This document shows positions 15,678 to 23,534 of a stretch of 24,985 bases of DNA, piece after piece. The DNA is taken from positions 1-24,985 of the forward strand of contig JBJKSX010000052.1 of the NCBI GenBank assembly GCA_046703545.1. Reading direction: 5' to 3'. The notes under the pieces were generated by a model. The model searched no databases. It was not told the DNA's origin and saw nothing but the letters and a program-made list of their open reading frames with translations. Every line of letters begins with the position of its first letter. Position 1 is the stretch's first letter. This stretch comes from JAJZOM01 sp046703545 (lineage in GTDB: Archaea; Thermoplasmatota; Thermoplasmata; Thermoplasmatales; Thermoplasmataceae). Made by a program: the position numbers and the translations under genes.

Positions 15678-16118
15678 ATATGTCATTATAATTCTGTATG
15701 TCAGACCCCAGACAATCCAGCCATTGTAGTCAAGCGCTGGCAGGCCATATTCTGGATGTCTTGTCTGCACGAAACTCTTCAGATTCACGATCCTCAGGTC
15801 TTCCACTTCAGGCCCCTTGTCGGCCCTGTCCAGCCCGTCCGCCTCAATCACCATGGGATACACGGAAAGCTCTGATGACCTGTTAGGGTGAAACATTCCC
15901 ATCCGTACGCTTATCTGGTCCTCAAGAATTTCCAGGTTCACTTCTTCCCTGATTTCCCTGAGAAGTCCCTGTTCCAGAGTCTCGTCCTCATGGACGTGGC
16001 CTCCGGGGAAGGCTATATGCCCTGACCAGGGGTCGCCGGGAAACTCCTTTCTCTTTATGAGAAGGGTGTCGTCCCCGTGGTGTATTATTGCAACTGCGGC
16101 CCTTTTCTCGCTCGCCAT
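15660..16118 (-). CDS. Nudix hydrolase
   Basis: 152 residues. The Nudix box spans residues 40-62 (GHVHEDETLEQGLLREIREE followed by VNL), with E46, R54, E55, E58 and E59 in place for metal binding; the late glycine of GX5EX7REUXEEXGU is Asn61 here. Just before it, LLIKRKEFPGDP...IAFPGG resembles the motif of CoA-pyrophosphatase Nudix enzymes (NUDT7/CoAse), so hydrolysis of CoA or acyl-CoA is possible, though other nucleoside diphosphate derivatives cannot be excluded. The ATG at 16118 follows the DUF1805 stop by 12 bases, so the two genes form an operon. Cytoplasmic, no signal. Confidence 0.92.
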   Translation of the reverse strand: MASEKRAAVAIIHHGDDTLLIKRKEFPGDPWSGHIAFPGGHVHEDETLEQGLLREIREEVNLEILEDQISVRMGMFHPNRSSELSVYPMVIEADGLDRADKGPEVEDLRIVNLKSFVQTRHPEYGLPALDYNGWIVWGLTYRIIMTYLEGVE

Positions 16119-16130
16119 TTCTTCTGCTGC

Positions 16131-16418
16131 CTAGAGGAGGTGAATGAAGTCCGAGACCTTCTGGCCCTCAGAGATTCCAAGTTCCCTTGCACCCTCTGAC
16201 ACTCCCACCGCGGTGCTCGCAAGAACTGTCTCCAGGTTGTTCACTCCAGTCACCCTGACCGCAACATCCCCGAGTTTGTTTGCAGAGTCAAGGTTAAGGT
16301 ACCCGCACATCACGTACCCTTTGCTGCCCTTGAGAACAACCAGGGGGGCATTGCCCATGTCCATTCTCATATACTCATATTCTGAACCGGAAATACTGAC
16401 TTTCTCTGTATTGATCAT
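16131..16418 (-). CDS. DUF1805 family protein (YunC-like)
   Basis: 95 residues from ATG 16418. Segments APLVVLKGSKGYVMCGYLNLDSANKLGD and VRVTGVNNLETVL are characteristic of DUF1805, a small conserved family of unknown function found in many archaea and in Bacillus (YunC). The open frame extends to 16934 into the thermosome gene on the other strand, but that extension is antisense to conserved thermosome sequence and not family-like. A CTATATT box about 27 bp upstream on the minus strand fits a leaderless start at 16418. It is followed 12 bases later by the Nudix gene. Function unknown. Confidence 0.85.
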   Translation of the reverse strand: MINTEKVSISGSEYEYMRMDMGNAPLVVLKGSKGYVMCGYLNLDSANKLGDVAVRVTGVNNLETVLASTAVGVSEGARELGISEGQKVSDFIHLL

Positions 16419-16533
16419 GATACTGCATATTGTGCCGGAATATAGGATTTGGGCATTGCAGCCCTCAACAATAAAAATATTACTAAAACCGCTAAAATTT
16501 AAGCTTTCCGGGAATCTTGAAAAACAGAAATGG

Positions 16534-16541
16534 TTATATAG
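16534..16541 (+). promoter_or_regulatory. Box A (TATA) of the thermosome gene
   Basis: TTATATAG about 32 bp before the ATG at 16570. The predicted leader is about eight bases and contains GAGG. Two CTAAAA repeats (16483 and 16492) lie further upstream and could be regulatory. Confidence 0.55.
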
Positions 16542-16569
16542 AAGTTTATTTTTACTTGGTTGAGGAATT

Positions 16570-18213
16570 ATGATTGGAGGCCAACCTGTTTTCGTATTAA
16601 GAGAAGGCACAAAGAGAGAAACTGGCAAAGATGCCATGAAAAACAACATAGAAGCCGCCAAGAGCATAGCCAACGCAGTCAGGTCCAGCCTCGGCCCAAG
16701 AGGAATGGACAAGATGCTGGTTGACTCCCTTGGAGATATTGTGATCACTAATGATGGTGTGACCATCCTGAAAGAGATGGATGTAGAGCACCCCACAGCC
16801 AAGATGATGGTTGAAGTCTCAAAGACACAGGACACGTATGTGGGAGATGGGACTACAACAGCTGTCATTGTTGCTGGAGCACTCCTCCAGGAAGCTGAGG
16901 GGCTCATAAACCAGAATGTCCACCCAACTGTCATAGCTGCAGGTTACAGGATGGCAGCGGATGAGGCTAAGAAGATTCTTGAAGAGGTCAAGCAGAAGGT
17001 GAAGTTCGAGGACAAAGAACTTCTCATGAAGATGGCCGCAACTTCATTGAGCAGCAAGAGCGCATCATCAAGCAAGGAAAAGCTGTCCGAGATCTCATAT
17101 GAGGCCATCAGGTCTGTTGCAGAGAAAACCGACAGCGGATATTCCGTTGACTTTGACAATATCCAGATTGTGAAGAAGCAGGGCGGAGACATTGACGAAA
17201 CCCAGCTCATCTACGGCATCATTGTTGACAAGGAGAAAGTCCATGCAGGAATGCCCAACTACGTGAAGGGAGCAAAGATTGCTCTTCTGAATGCTGCTCT
17301 TGAGATCAAGAAGCCTGAGTTCGACACAAACATCAGGATAGACGACCCGTCCATGATACAGAAATTCCTGAGCCAGGAAGAGGATGTGCTCAAGGACATG
17401 GTCCAGAAAGTCAAGGCTTCAGGCGCAAATGTTCTCATCACCCAGAAGGGAATTGACGACCTTGCACAGCACTATCTCTCAAAAGAGGGAATTTATGCCG
17501 TGAGAAGAGTCAAGAAGAGCGACATTGAGAAACTCTCAAAGGCGACCGGAGCATCAATTGCATCATCTGTTGACGAGCTTGGACCTGCAGACCTTGGTTC
17601 AGCCGAGGAAGTGGAGCAGTCAAAGATCGGCGATGACTATCTCACCTTCGTGAGGGGATGCAAGAACCCGAAAGCCATAAGCATTCTTGTCAGGGGCGGA
17701 ACAGAGCACGTTGTTGACGAAATAGACAGGTCAATAACCGACTCAACTCATGTTGTTGCAGCAGCCGTTGAGGACGGAGGATATGTTACCGGCGGAGGCT
17801 CAACAGCAGCAGAGATAGCCCTGAGGCTCAGAAGCTACGCATCTAAAGTTGGCGGAAGGCAGCAGCTCGCAATCGAGAAGTATGCCAACGCGCTTGAGGA
17901 GATTCCTAGAGCGCTTTCAGAGAACGCCGGACTTGATGCCATAGACATACTCATAAGGCTGAGGAACGAACACGCAGAGGGGAACAAGACCGCTGGCGTG
18001 AACGTGTACACCGGCCAGGTTGAGAAAATGGAAAAAGCTGGAGTCATTGAGCCAGTAAGAGTGGGAAAGCAGGCAATAGAAGCGGCCACAGAGGCTGCAG
18101 TCATGGTCCTCAGGATCGATGACGTAATTGCCACAAAAGGCTCAAGGGGACCCGGCGGAGCACCAGGCGGAATGCCTCCTGGCGGCATGGGCGGAATGCC
18201 CGATATGGACTGA
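16570..18213 (+). CDS. ths: Thermosome subunit (group II chaperonin)
   Basis: 547 residues, full length. It forms the double-ring ATP-driven folding chamber of archaea. ATP-site motifs: LGPRGMDKML (41-50), NDGVTIL (61-67), GDGTTT (92-97, nucleotide-binding Asp93) and GGYVTGGGSTAAEIALRL in the returning equatorial domain. The apical domain with its lid helix occupies the middle third. The C-terminus is the typical flexible Gly/Met tail (GGAPGGMPPGGMGGMPDMD) that points into the cavity. The start is ATG 16570, with GAGG close upstream and a TATA box at 16534. Heat induction is expected for the family. Whether this is the alpha or beta subunit cannot be decided from one gene. It converges on the GNAT gene with a five-base gap. 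Confidence 0.97.
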   Translation: MIGGQPVFVLREGTKRETGKDAMKNNIEAAKSIANAVRSSLGPRGMDKMLVDSLGDIVITNDGVTILKEMDVEHPTAKMMVEVSKTQDTYVGDGTTTAVIVAGALLQEAEGLINQNVHPTVIAAGYRMAADEAKKILEEVKQKVKFEDKELLMKMAATSLSSKSASSSKEKLSEISYEAIRSVAEKTDSGYSVDFDNIQIVKKQGGDIDETQLIYGIIVDKEKVHAGMPNYVKGAKIALLNAALEIKKPEFDTNIRIDDPSMIQKFLSQEEDVLKDMVQKVKASGANVLITQKGIDDLAQHYLSKEGIYAVRRVKKSDIEKLSKATGASIASSVDELGPADLGSAEEVEQSKIGDDYLTFVRGCKNPKAISILVRGGTEHVVDEIDRSITDSTHVVAAAVEDGGYVTGGGSTAAEIALRLRSYASKVGGRQQLAIEKYANALEEIPRALSENAGLDAIDILIRLRNEHAEGNKTAGVNVYTGQVEKMEKAGVIEPVRVGKQAIEAATEAAVMVLRIDDVIATKGSRGPGGAPGGMPPGGMGGMPDMD

Positions 18214-18218
18214 TTTTT
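18214..18218 (+). terminator. T-tract immediately after the thermosome stop
   Basis: TTTTT directly follows the TGA and abuts the stop of the convergent GNAT gene, so termination probably runs into that gene's 3' end. Confidence 0.35.
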
Positions 18219-19043
18219 CTACCCAATACTGGAACTTATTGTTCCAGCAACATTTCTTATTTTTCTTATAGGATCAACGCCAAGTGCCATCCTGATTGCG
18301 CCATCCTCAGAGCTGTACCCCTGTGAGTGCAGGTATTCGTTGGCCCTGCTGCCAATCAGTGTCCTGATCTTGAATTTTCTTCCCCTTGTTATCTCTGCCA
18401 TCATTGGCTCAATGAGTTCCTCATCCGATACAGAACACAGGAAACCCCTGTCAATCCCTGGAATTGCAAATCCCATCAGTTCGCCATCCACCACCGATTC
18501 GATTCCACCAGTGCCTCCCATGTGCCTGAGGTAATTTCCCCTCAACTCCCCGGAAGCCTCATGGTCCAGTGATGCATGCCTCTCCTCCAGGCGTGTTATG
18601 TCCCTGAAATCCGCAGAAACATCGGTAGTGAGGGCCCAACCATCAGGAGGGCTGTTGAAATTCTCGTATCTCCCAGTCCTCCTGAAACCCAGCGATTCGT
18701 AGACAAGCGCACCGGTCTCGCTTGCCCTGAGAAGGACTGTGGAGCAGCCACCCTTCTTGAGGGTCTCAACCGCGTAATCTGTAAGCCTTTTCCCAAGGCC
18801 CTGCCTCCTGTAGCCCTCATCCACGCATATGGCCCCGATCCAGCCTGTGTCACCCATTGCGTGGCTGATTCCGGAACCCACCACTTTCCCGGAATCCTTC
18901 ATCAGAAACATGGTGGTGCTTCCGATTGACCTGTACCAGGAGAAAGCATCATCCTCCCCCGACGAGAAATGGTTGTGAAGAAGAAAACTACGGTAGGCTG
19001 GAATGTCTGATTCTTCAATTGGGCTTATTTGGAACCGTGGCAT
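18219..19043 (-). CDS. GNAT-family N-acetyltransferase, two-domain
   Basis: 274 residues. The N-terminal half is a GNAT domain: motif A IGAICVDEGYRRQGLGKRLTDYA (about 69-91), whose RRQGLG pyrophosphate loop binds acetyl-CoA, then VYESLGFRRTGRYENF as motif B. The C-terminal half (about 150-274) resembles the second GNAT-like domain found in proteins annotated with an Acetyltransf_18 region, ending in ANEYLHSQGYSSEDGAIRMALG, which recalls the last strands of a GNAT fold. The acceptor is unknown. ATG at 19043. The gene is divergent from taw1 across about 100 bp and convergent with the thermosome gene. Confidence 0.88.
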   Translation of the reverse strand: MPRFQISPIEESDIPAYRSFLLHNHFSSGEDDAFSWYRSIGSTTMFLMKDSGKVVGSGISHAMGDTGWIGAICVDEGYRRQGLGKRLTDYAVETLKKGGCSTVLLRASETGALVYESLGFRRTGRYENFNSPPDGWALTTDVSADFRDITRLEERHASLDHEASGELRGNYLRHMGGTGGIESVVDGELMGFAIPGIDRGFLCSVSDEELIEPMMAEITRGRKFKIRTLIGSRANEYLHSQGYSSEDGAIRMALGVDPIRKIRNVAGTISSSIG

Positions 19044-19117
19044 GCGACAGTATCGCCCTGACTATTACATTAATTTCCCAGGTGGTTCAATAAATATCCA
19101 TTGTCAAGTGATAAAAG

Positions 19118-19125
19118 TTATATAA
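19118..19125 (+). promoter_or_regulatory. Box A (TATA) of taw1
   Basis: TTATATAA preceded by AAAAG, centred about 24 bp before the GTG at 19145. This indicates a leaderless message with a GTG start. Confidence 0.65.
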
Positions 19126-19144
19126 GCTCAAATTCTGTTGCCTC

Positions 19145-20098
19145 GTGGAAACCCAGTACGCAGAAATCTACAAGAAGCAGCATTACGGTCTCGTTGGCAA
19201 ACATTCAGCAGTGAAGGTGTGCCACTGGACCAAGAACGAGATTACAGGGGGAAAGGGATGCTATAAGGGAGACTTCTACGGCATAAAATCCCACCAGTGC
19301 GTGCAGATGACCCCAGCACTGAGCTCATGCACTGAGAACTGCACATTCTGCTGGAGATTCCAGGGTTTCGACAGCATGCACATTTCAGACGAGGATGACC
19401 CTGAGTTCATCCTTGAAGAATCCATAAAGGCGCACAAGAAACTCATCTCAGGATTCAAGGGAAACCCGAAGGTTACGGATGAGAAGTGGAAGGAGGCTTC
19501 AGAGCCAAAGCATCTCGCTGTGTCCCTGACCGGTGAACCAACGCTGTACAGCAGGCTTGGTGAATTCCTTGAGCTGGCACACAGGAGGGGAATTTCCACT
19601 TTCGTTGTCACCAACGGAACCCTTCCAATGGTGCTTGAGAAGCTGGATCCACTCCCGACACAGCTTTATGTCACCACCGCAGGGCCAACCAAGGAGATAT
19701 TCTTTGACCTCCTGAACCCATCGGTGGGAAATGCCTGGGAGAATTTCAACAGGACACTGGAGCTGCTTCCTTCACTGGACACGAGAAAGGTGATCAGGCA
19801 CACCCTGGTGAAGGATGTCAACATGCCATTCATCGATGAATATACCAGAATGGACAGGACAGCGGACCCTGATTTCATAGAATCCAAGGGATATGTCCAT
19901 GTCGGGCAGTCCATTTCAAGGCTTGGCATAGACAACATGCCCTCCCATGACTACATAGTGGATTTCAGCAGGCAGCTTGGCGAGAACCTTGGATACGAGA
20001 TGTCCGGGGAAAGGAGGGACAGCAGGGTTACACTCCTTGCAAAGGATCCCAGCAAGGCAAAGATCAACTTTGATGCAATAGGCCAGAAAGCCTTCTAA
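19145..20098 (+). CDS. taw1: 4-demethylwyosine synthase Taw1 (radical SAM)
   Basis: 317 residues. It builds the imidazoline ring of 4-demethylwyosine on N1-methylguanosine 37 of tRNA-Phe, using pyruvate as the two-carbon donor. The radical SAM cluster motif is C62xxxC66xxC69 (CTENCTFCWR). The second iron-sulfur cluster ligands typical of Taw1 are C26, C39 and C52, and K41, proposed to bind pyruvate, is present in GCYKGDFYG. The frame opens with GTG at 19145, fitting a TATA box 24 bp upstream. It stands alone, followed by the acyl-CoA dehydrogenase after a 95-bp spacer with its own TATA elements. Assignment firm. Confidence 0.96.
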   Translation: METQYAEIYKKQHYGLVGKHSAVKVCHWTKNEITGGKGCYKGDFYGIKSHQCVQMTPALSSCTENCTFCWRFQGFDSMHISDEDDPEFILEESIKAHKKLISGFKGNPKVTDEKWKEASEPKHLAVSLTGEPTLYSRLGEFLELAHRRGISTFVVTNGTLPMVLEKLDPLPTQLYVTTAGPTKEIFFDLLNPSVGNAWENFNRTLELLPSLDTRKVIRHTLVKDVNMPFIDEYTRMDRTADPDFIESKGYVHVGQSISRLGIDNMPSHDYIVDFSRQLGENLGYEMSGERRDSRVTLLAKDPSKAKINFDAIGQKAF

Positions 20099-20159
20099 TC
20101 TACTGCACCTGCCTGCCATCCATTGCAACAGCCTCCGTTCCATGTGACTGATAACTAAC

Positions 20160-20177
20160 TTATAATTCGTTATAATA
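20160..20177 (+). promoter_or_regulatory. Twin TATA-like elements before the acyl-CoA dehydrogenase
   Basis: TTATAAT occurs twice, at 20160 and 20170, separated by TCG. The centres lie about 31 and 20 bp before the ATG at 20194, so either could serve as box A for a leaderless or short-leader message. Confidence 0.5.
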
Positions 20178-20193
20178 ACTACTTGGTGTCCCA

Positions 20194-21390
20194 ATGATTG
20201 ATTTTACCTTTACTGAAGAACAGGACCTTTTGAGAGACTCTGTGAGAAGATTCGCAGAAAAGGAGATTGCACCAAGAATACCCGAAATGGTTGAGAAGAG
20301 GAGAATCCCCAAGGCCATTACAGACGGACTGAGCAAGCTTAACCTTCTTGGAATGACAGTTCCTGAGGAATTTGGCGGAATGGGTGCCGATGCTGTCACC
20401 ACAGCGGTGGCAGTAGAGGAGATTGCAAGAGTTGACCCCACTGCCTCAATCCCCGTCCTGTTTCTTGTTGACAACTCATGGTCCTACCTGCTGAGCAAGT
20501 TTGCATCAGACAGGGTAAAGGAAGAGATACTCCCCAAAGTTGCCGCGGGGAAGCTCATTACAGGCATTGCCTCCACCGAGCCCAATTTCGGCTCTGATAT
20601 TGGGTCAATGACCACAGTTGCGGAAAAGAAGGGGAACAACTATGTCCTCAATGGCGAGAAGGCTTACATAAGCCTTGTGAAGGATATCAGGGAGATTGGC
20701 GGCGGATACGTGACGGTAGCAAAAACTGACAAATCCAGGGGAACGTCAGGGGTATCACTCTTCTATGTGCCCCACAGCGAAGACCACATGGACTACACTA
20801 CCCTTGAAGAGATGGGAAGGGAAGGTTCAACCTGGGGATCCTTCATGATGAAGGATTACGAGATCCCTGAAGAGTATATGCTTGGACCCCTTAATGGAGG
20901 CTTTAAGCTTGTCCACCTTGGCTTCGAGTTTGCACGCGCACTGATATCTGTCATATCTGCAGCTTCAGCAAACACTTGCCTGGACAACGGCATGGAGTAC
21001 ATGAAGACCAGGAAGGCATTCGGCCAGCCTATAGGGAAGTTCCAGGGGCTTCAGTTCCAGCTTGCGGACCATGTTGCAAGAATGGAAGCTGCCAGGACAA
21101 TAGGATACAAGGCCCTCCGCATGTATGACATGGAGCAGAGGGACGGTTCAGTTTCAAGATTTGATGTCTCAAGGGAAGTTGCAATAGCAAAACTGCTTTC
21201 AACCGTGTGGGCATTTGACGCCATAAACGATTCCCTCCAGTGGCATGGGGCATACGGATACACCAAATATAACCACCAGGAGATTGCCCTGAGGGCCATC
21301 AGGTCCTTCCAGCTTGCGGAGGGCTCCAGGGAAGTTATGAAGACAATCATTGCCCGGGAAGCGCTAGGAAAAGAATTCATGAAATCATAA
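20194..21390 (+). CDS. Acyl-CoA dehydrogenase
   Basis: 398 residues, usual for the family. It oxidises acyl-CoA to trans-2-enoyl-CoA with FAD and passes electrons to ETF. N-terminal helical domain with RRFAEKEIAPR and VPEEFGGMGAD, central beta domain (about 120-230) with GIASTEPNFGSDIGS and LNGEKAYIS, and C-terminal helical domain with MKTRKAFGQPIGKFQGLQFQLAD and LQWHGAYGYTK. The catalytic base is probably E376 (LAEGSREVMKTII), the position used by short/medium-chain enzymes. Chain length and specificity cannot be set. The downstream tRNA-binding gene begins three bases after the stop, so they are probably co-transcribed. Confidence 0.94.
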   Translation: MIDFTFTEEQDLLRDSVRRFAEKEIAPRIPEMVEKRRIPKAITDGLSKLNLLGMTVPEEFGGMGADAVTTAVAVEEIARVDPTASIPVLFLVDNSWSYLLSKFASDRVKEEILPKVAAGKLITGIASTEPNFGSDIGSMTTVAEKKGNNYVLNGEKAYISLVKDIREIGGGYVTVAKTDKSRGTSGVSLFYVPHSEDHMDYTTLEEMGREGSTWGSFMMKDYEIPEEYMLGPLNGGFKLVHLGFEFARALISVISAASANTCLDNGMEYMKTRKAFGQPIGKFQGLQFQLADHVARMEAARTIGYKALRMYDMEQRDGSVSRFDVSREVAIAKLLSTVWAFDAINDSLQWHGAYGYTKYNHQEIALRAIRSFQLAEGSREVMKTIIAREALGKEFMKS

Positions 21391-21393
21391 GGT

Positions 21394-21732
21394 ATGGAAA
21401 CAATGGAAGAGGAAATAAGCATAGAGGACGTCCACAAGCTTGACCTAAGGGCAGTGAAGGTGACCTCCTGCGAGAAAGTTGAGAAATCGCGAAGCCTGCT
21501 GCGGATTGTGGTTGATTTGGAAGGAGAGGAGAAACAGATCATTTCCAGCATTTCACAGTTCTATGAGCCCTCGGAGTTGATTGGCAAGACCATCGTCATT
21601 GTCAACAACCTGAAGAAGGCAAAATTCATGGGGCTGGAGAGCCAGGGAATGCTGCTGGCTGTTGAGAAGGATGATTTCCTGTCGCTCCTCACCACAGATA
21701 GGGAAAGCCCCTCCGGAATAAAGGTATCATAA
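21394..21732 (+). CDS. tRNA-binding OB-fold protein (MetG C-terminal / Trbp111-like)
   Basis: 112 residues, a stand-alone version of the EMAP/Trbp111 tRNA-binding domain that otherwise sits at the C-terminus of methionyl-tRNA synthetase. Family features: ISIEDVHKLDLRAVKV, then IISSISQFYEPSELIGKTIVIVNNLKKAKFMGLESQGMLLA, matching the domain along its length. In archaea such proteins can assist aminoacylation in trans. Two ATGs are possible: 21394, three bases after the upstream stop, and 21403, which has AAGGT at a better distance. It lies directly before rfcL (two-base gap), so the three genes from the acyl-CoA dehydrogenase to rfcL look like one transcript. Confidence 0.9.
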   Translation: METMEEEISIEDVHKLDLRAVKVTSCEKVEKSRSLLRIVVDLEGEEKQIISSISQFYEPSELIGKTIVIVNNLKKAKFMGLESQGMLLAVEKDDFLSLLTTDRESPSGIKVS

Positions 21733-21734
21733 GA

Positions 21735-23021
21735 ATGACAACACTCATTGAGAAGTACAGGCCCAAGGACACATCCGAACTCCTCGTCAGCTCGAAAGTG
21801 ATCGAGGAGATTAGGAAATGGATCCAGCTGTGGAAGGAAGGTACGCCTGTAAAGAAGGCGCTTATCCTTTACGGCCCTCCCGGCGCCGGGAAGACAACCA
21901 CTGCATCGGCACTTGCGAAAGAGCTTGGCGTGCCCCTCATTGAGATGAATGCATCAGACCAGAGAAATGCTGATGCAATGAAGAGAATAGCTTTGATGGC
22001 TTCCCAGTATGCAGACCTTTTTCAAATGGATGAACAGAGCGACATGGGTTTCAGCAAGATCATACTCATAGATGAGGCCGACAATATTTTTGAGGCAAGA
22101 AGCAGGGCAACCGGCGGAGATTCTGGCGGCATAACGGAACTCTCCAAGATTGTGAGCAGGACAAGGAATCCCATCATAATCACCATGAATGATTATTACG
22201 CTTTCAGGAGAAAATCTGCGGCGAAAGACGTTATCAACAACTCCCATGTCATTGAGTTCCGCCAGTACAAGAGAAAGAACGACTCTGATTACAAGATGTT
22301 CAGGAACAGGCTCAGCCAGAGGATACGCGAGATTGCTGACGCCGAGGGCCTGAAGTATTCACAGGATGTGGTTGAGCGGATAATGGACAAGAACAGCGAT
22401 GATATCAGGGCCTCGATAAACGATTCCATTGCAGCACTCAATTTCATTGACGAGCCGCAGATACTCTCGGAACTTACCTACAGGGACGTGCAGAGCAACA
22501 TATACAACGTGGTACACACAACCTTCAAGGTCCACAACTATGACAGGACACTCTCCGAACTCAGGGAAAAGGACTTCACCACAGACGATTACCTCATGTG
22601 GCTTGACAAGAACCTTTACTCAGAGGCCCCCGACTTTCACGACCTGTACAGGGCGTATGACCTTCTCTCAATATCGGACAGGTTCATTGGGAGGATCTTC
22701 AAGAAGCAGCATTATGCGTTCAAGGGGTTTGCCGAGGAGATAGCTGCGGGCATTTACACCCAGATCGACAGCCAGAACAGCAGCTACGTGAAATACCAGT
22801 TCCCATCCTACATAATGAAGATGTCACGGATGAGGGAAAGCCGGAATGCACGCAAGTCCGCAGTTGCAAAATTTTCAAAATTCACCCATAGCGGCAAGTC
22901 CAGGACAAACGAGAGCCTTTGGTTTTATTCAGGGCTTCTGAAGAACAGGGAGAATCTCGAAGAACTCAGTGAAAGGCTCAACCTTTCTGACAAGGAAATC
23001 AAGGTCCTAAAGAAGCGTTGA
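21735..23021 (+). CDS. rfcL: Replication factor C large subunit
   Basis: 428 residues, at the shorter end for archaeal RfcL. It is the AAA+ clamp-loader subunit that, with small subunits, places PCNA on primer-template DNA. N-terminal IEKYRPK, Walker A GPPGAGKT (47-54), Walker B IILIDEAD (109-116) and a sensor-1-like ITMNDYYAFR (149-158) are in order. The lid and collar follow, then a basic tail region (RESRNARKSAVAKFSKF). The C-terminus ends in KEIKVLKKR; I see no PCNA-interacting peptide of the QxxLxxFF kind, which many archaeal RfcL tails carry. The start at 21735 is two bases after the previous stop. The 3' end overlaps the convergent Pop5-like gene by 15 bp. Confidence 0.95.
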   Translation: MTTLIEKYRPKDTSELLVSSKVIEEIRKWIQLWKEGTPVKKALILYGPPGAGKTTTASALAKELGVPLIEMNASDQRNADAMKRIALMASQYADLFQMDEQSDMGFSKIILIDEADNIFEARSRATGGDSGGITELSKIVSRTRNPIIITMNDYYAFRRKSAAKDVINNSHVIEFRQYKRKNDSDYKMFRNRLSQRIREIADAEGLKYSQDVVERIMDKNSDDIRASINDSIAALNFIDEPQILSELTYRDVQSNIYNVVHTTFKVHNYDRTLSELREKDFTTDDYLMWLDKNLYSEAPDFHDLYRAYDLLSISDRFIGRIFKKQHYAFKGFAEEIAAGIYTQIDSQNSSYVKYQFPSYIMKMSRMRESRNARKSAVAKFSKFTHSGKSRTNESLWFYSGLLKNRENLEELSERLNLSDKEIKVLKKR

Positions 23022-23315
23022 GACTTCCTTCTTCTCTGTCTCAAGCTTCTCCCTGTGTTCGTTCATGACCGATTTGCATTTCTTCATGGTTCCGCTTGTC
23101 ACTATGCTCTGGACCTCTGGGAACCTGTCCCCGGCAAATTCAATAACTCTGTCCCTGTTTAGCTGTGTTGCGAGGAAAATTGAGTATTTTCCTTCCGCAA
23201 ATCTCTTCTTCGCCCGGAATGCCCGGAAGAGTTCTTTTTCAAGGTCTGGAAGAACTGCATACATTTTGTGTGAGTAGAACAGGATATAGCGCTTCCTTAA
23301 TTCAGAGCCTTTCAA
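23007..23315 (-). CDS. rnp2: Ribonuclease P protein component 2 (Pop5-like)
   Basis: 102 residues. RNase P trims the 5' leader of tRNA precursors; Pop5 works with Rpp30 on the catalytic RNA. The sequence opens ELRKRYILF, as in archaeal Pop5 (LRxKKRYIxF), and later reads GKYSIFLATQLNRDRVIEFAG and then IVTSGTMKKCK, matching the conserved C-terminal SGTIKxxK motif. The only start upstream of the conserved RYILF segment is TTG at 23315; an ATG at 23334 is out of frame. A CATAAATTAAG box on the minus strand lies about 27 bp upstream. The L15e gene begins 220 bp away, and L15e, Rpp30 and Pop5 genes are often neighbours in archaea, which supports the call. The 3' end overlaps rfcL by 15 bp. Confidence 0.75.
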   Translation of the reverse strand: MKGSELRKRYILFYSHKMYAVLPDLEKELFRAFRAKKRFAEGKYSIFLATQLNRDRVIEFAGDRFPEVQSIVTSGTMKKCKSVMNEHREKLETEKKEVSTLL

Positions 23316-23480
23316 CCCTGTTAAATTCCTGCATGCTTAATTTATGTATCGGCTTCTGAAATATGACAGCAGCAAGTGCAATTAACCCCTTCGCCCTTAA
23401 GCAAAAGTGAAAGGTAAAGACGGGCAAAAGACTAAATTCACATCACACAGGGAGCTAACGGAATGTTGGCTGATAACATA

Positions 23481-23487
23481 TTTATAG
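23481..23487 (+). promoter_or_regulatory. Box A (TATA) of rpl15e
   Basis: TTTATAG about 50 bp before the ATG, so the message should carry a leader of about 25 bases. That leader has GAGGT at 23521-23525, nine bases from the ATG, unlike most genes here. GTTAGA occurs twice in the leader (23513 and 23524). Confidence 0.5.
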
Positions 23488-23534
23488 ACTGTTCGTCTAC
23501 AGCATCATTCACGTTAGACAGAGGTTAGATTTAG

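Noticed and set aside
16419..16934. N-terminal extension of the DUF1805 frame into the thermosome gene
   Set aside because: The extension is antisense to conserved thermosome sequence; the family similarity starts after the ATG at 16418.
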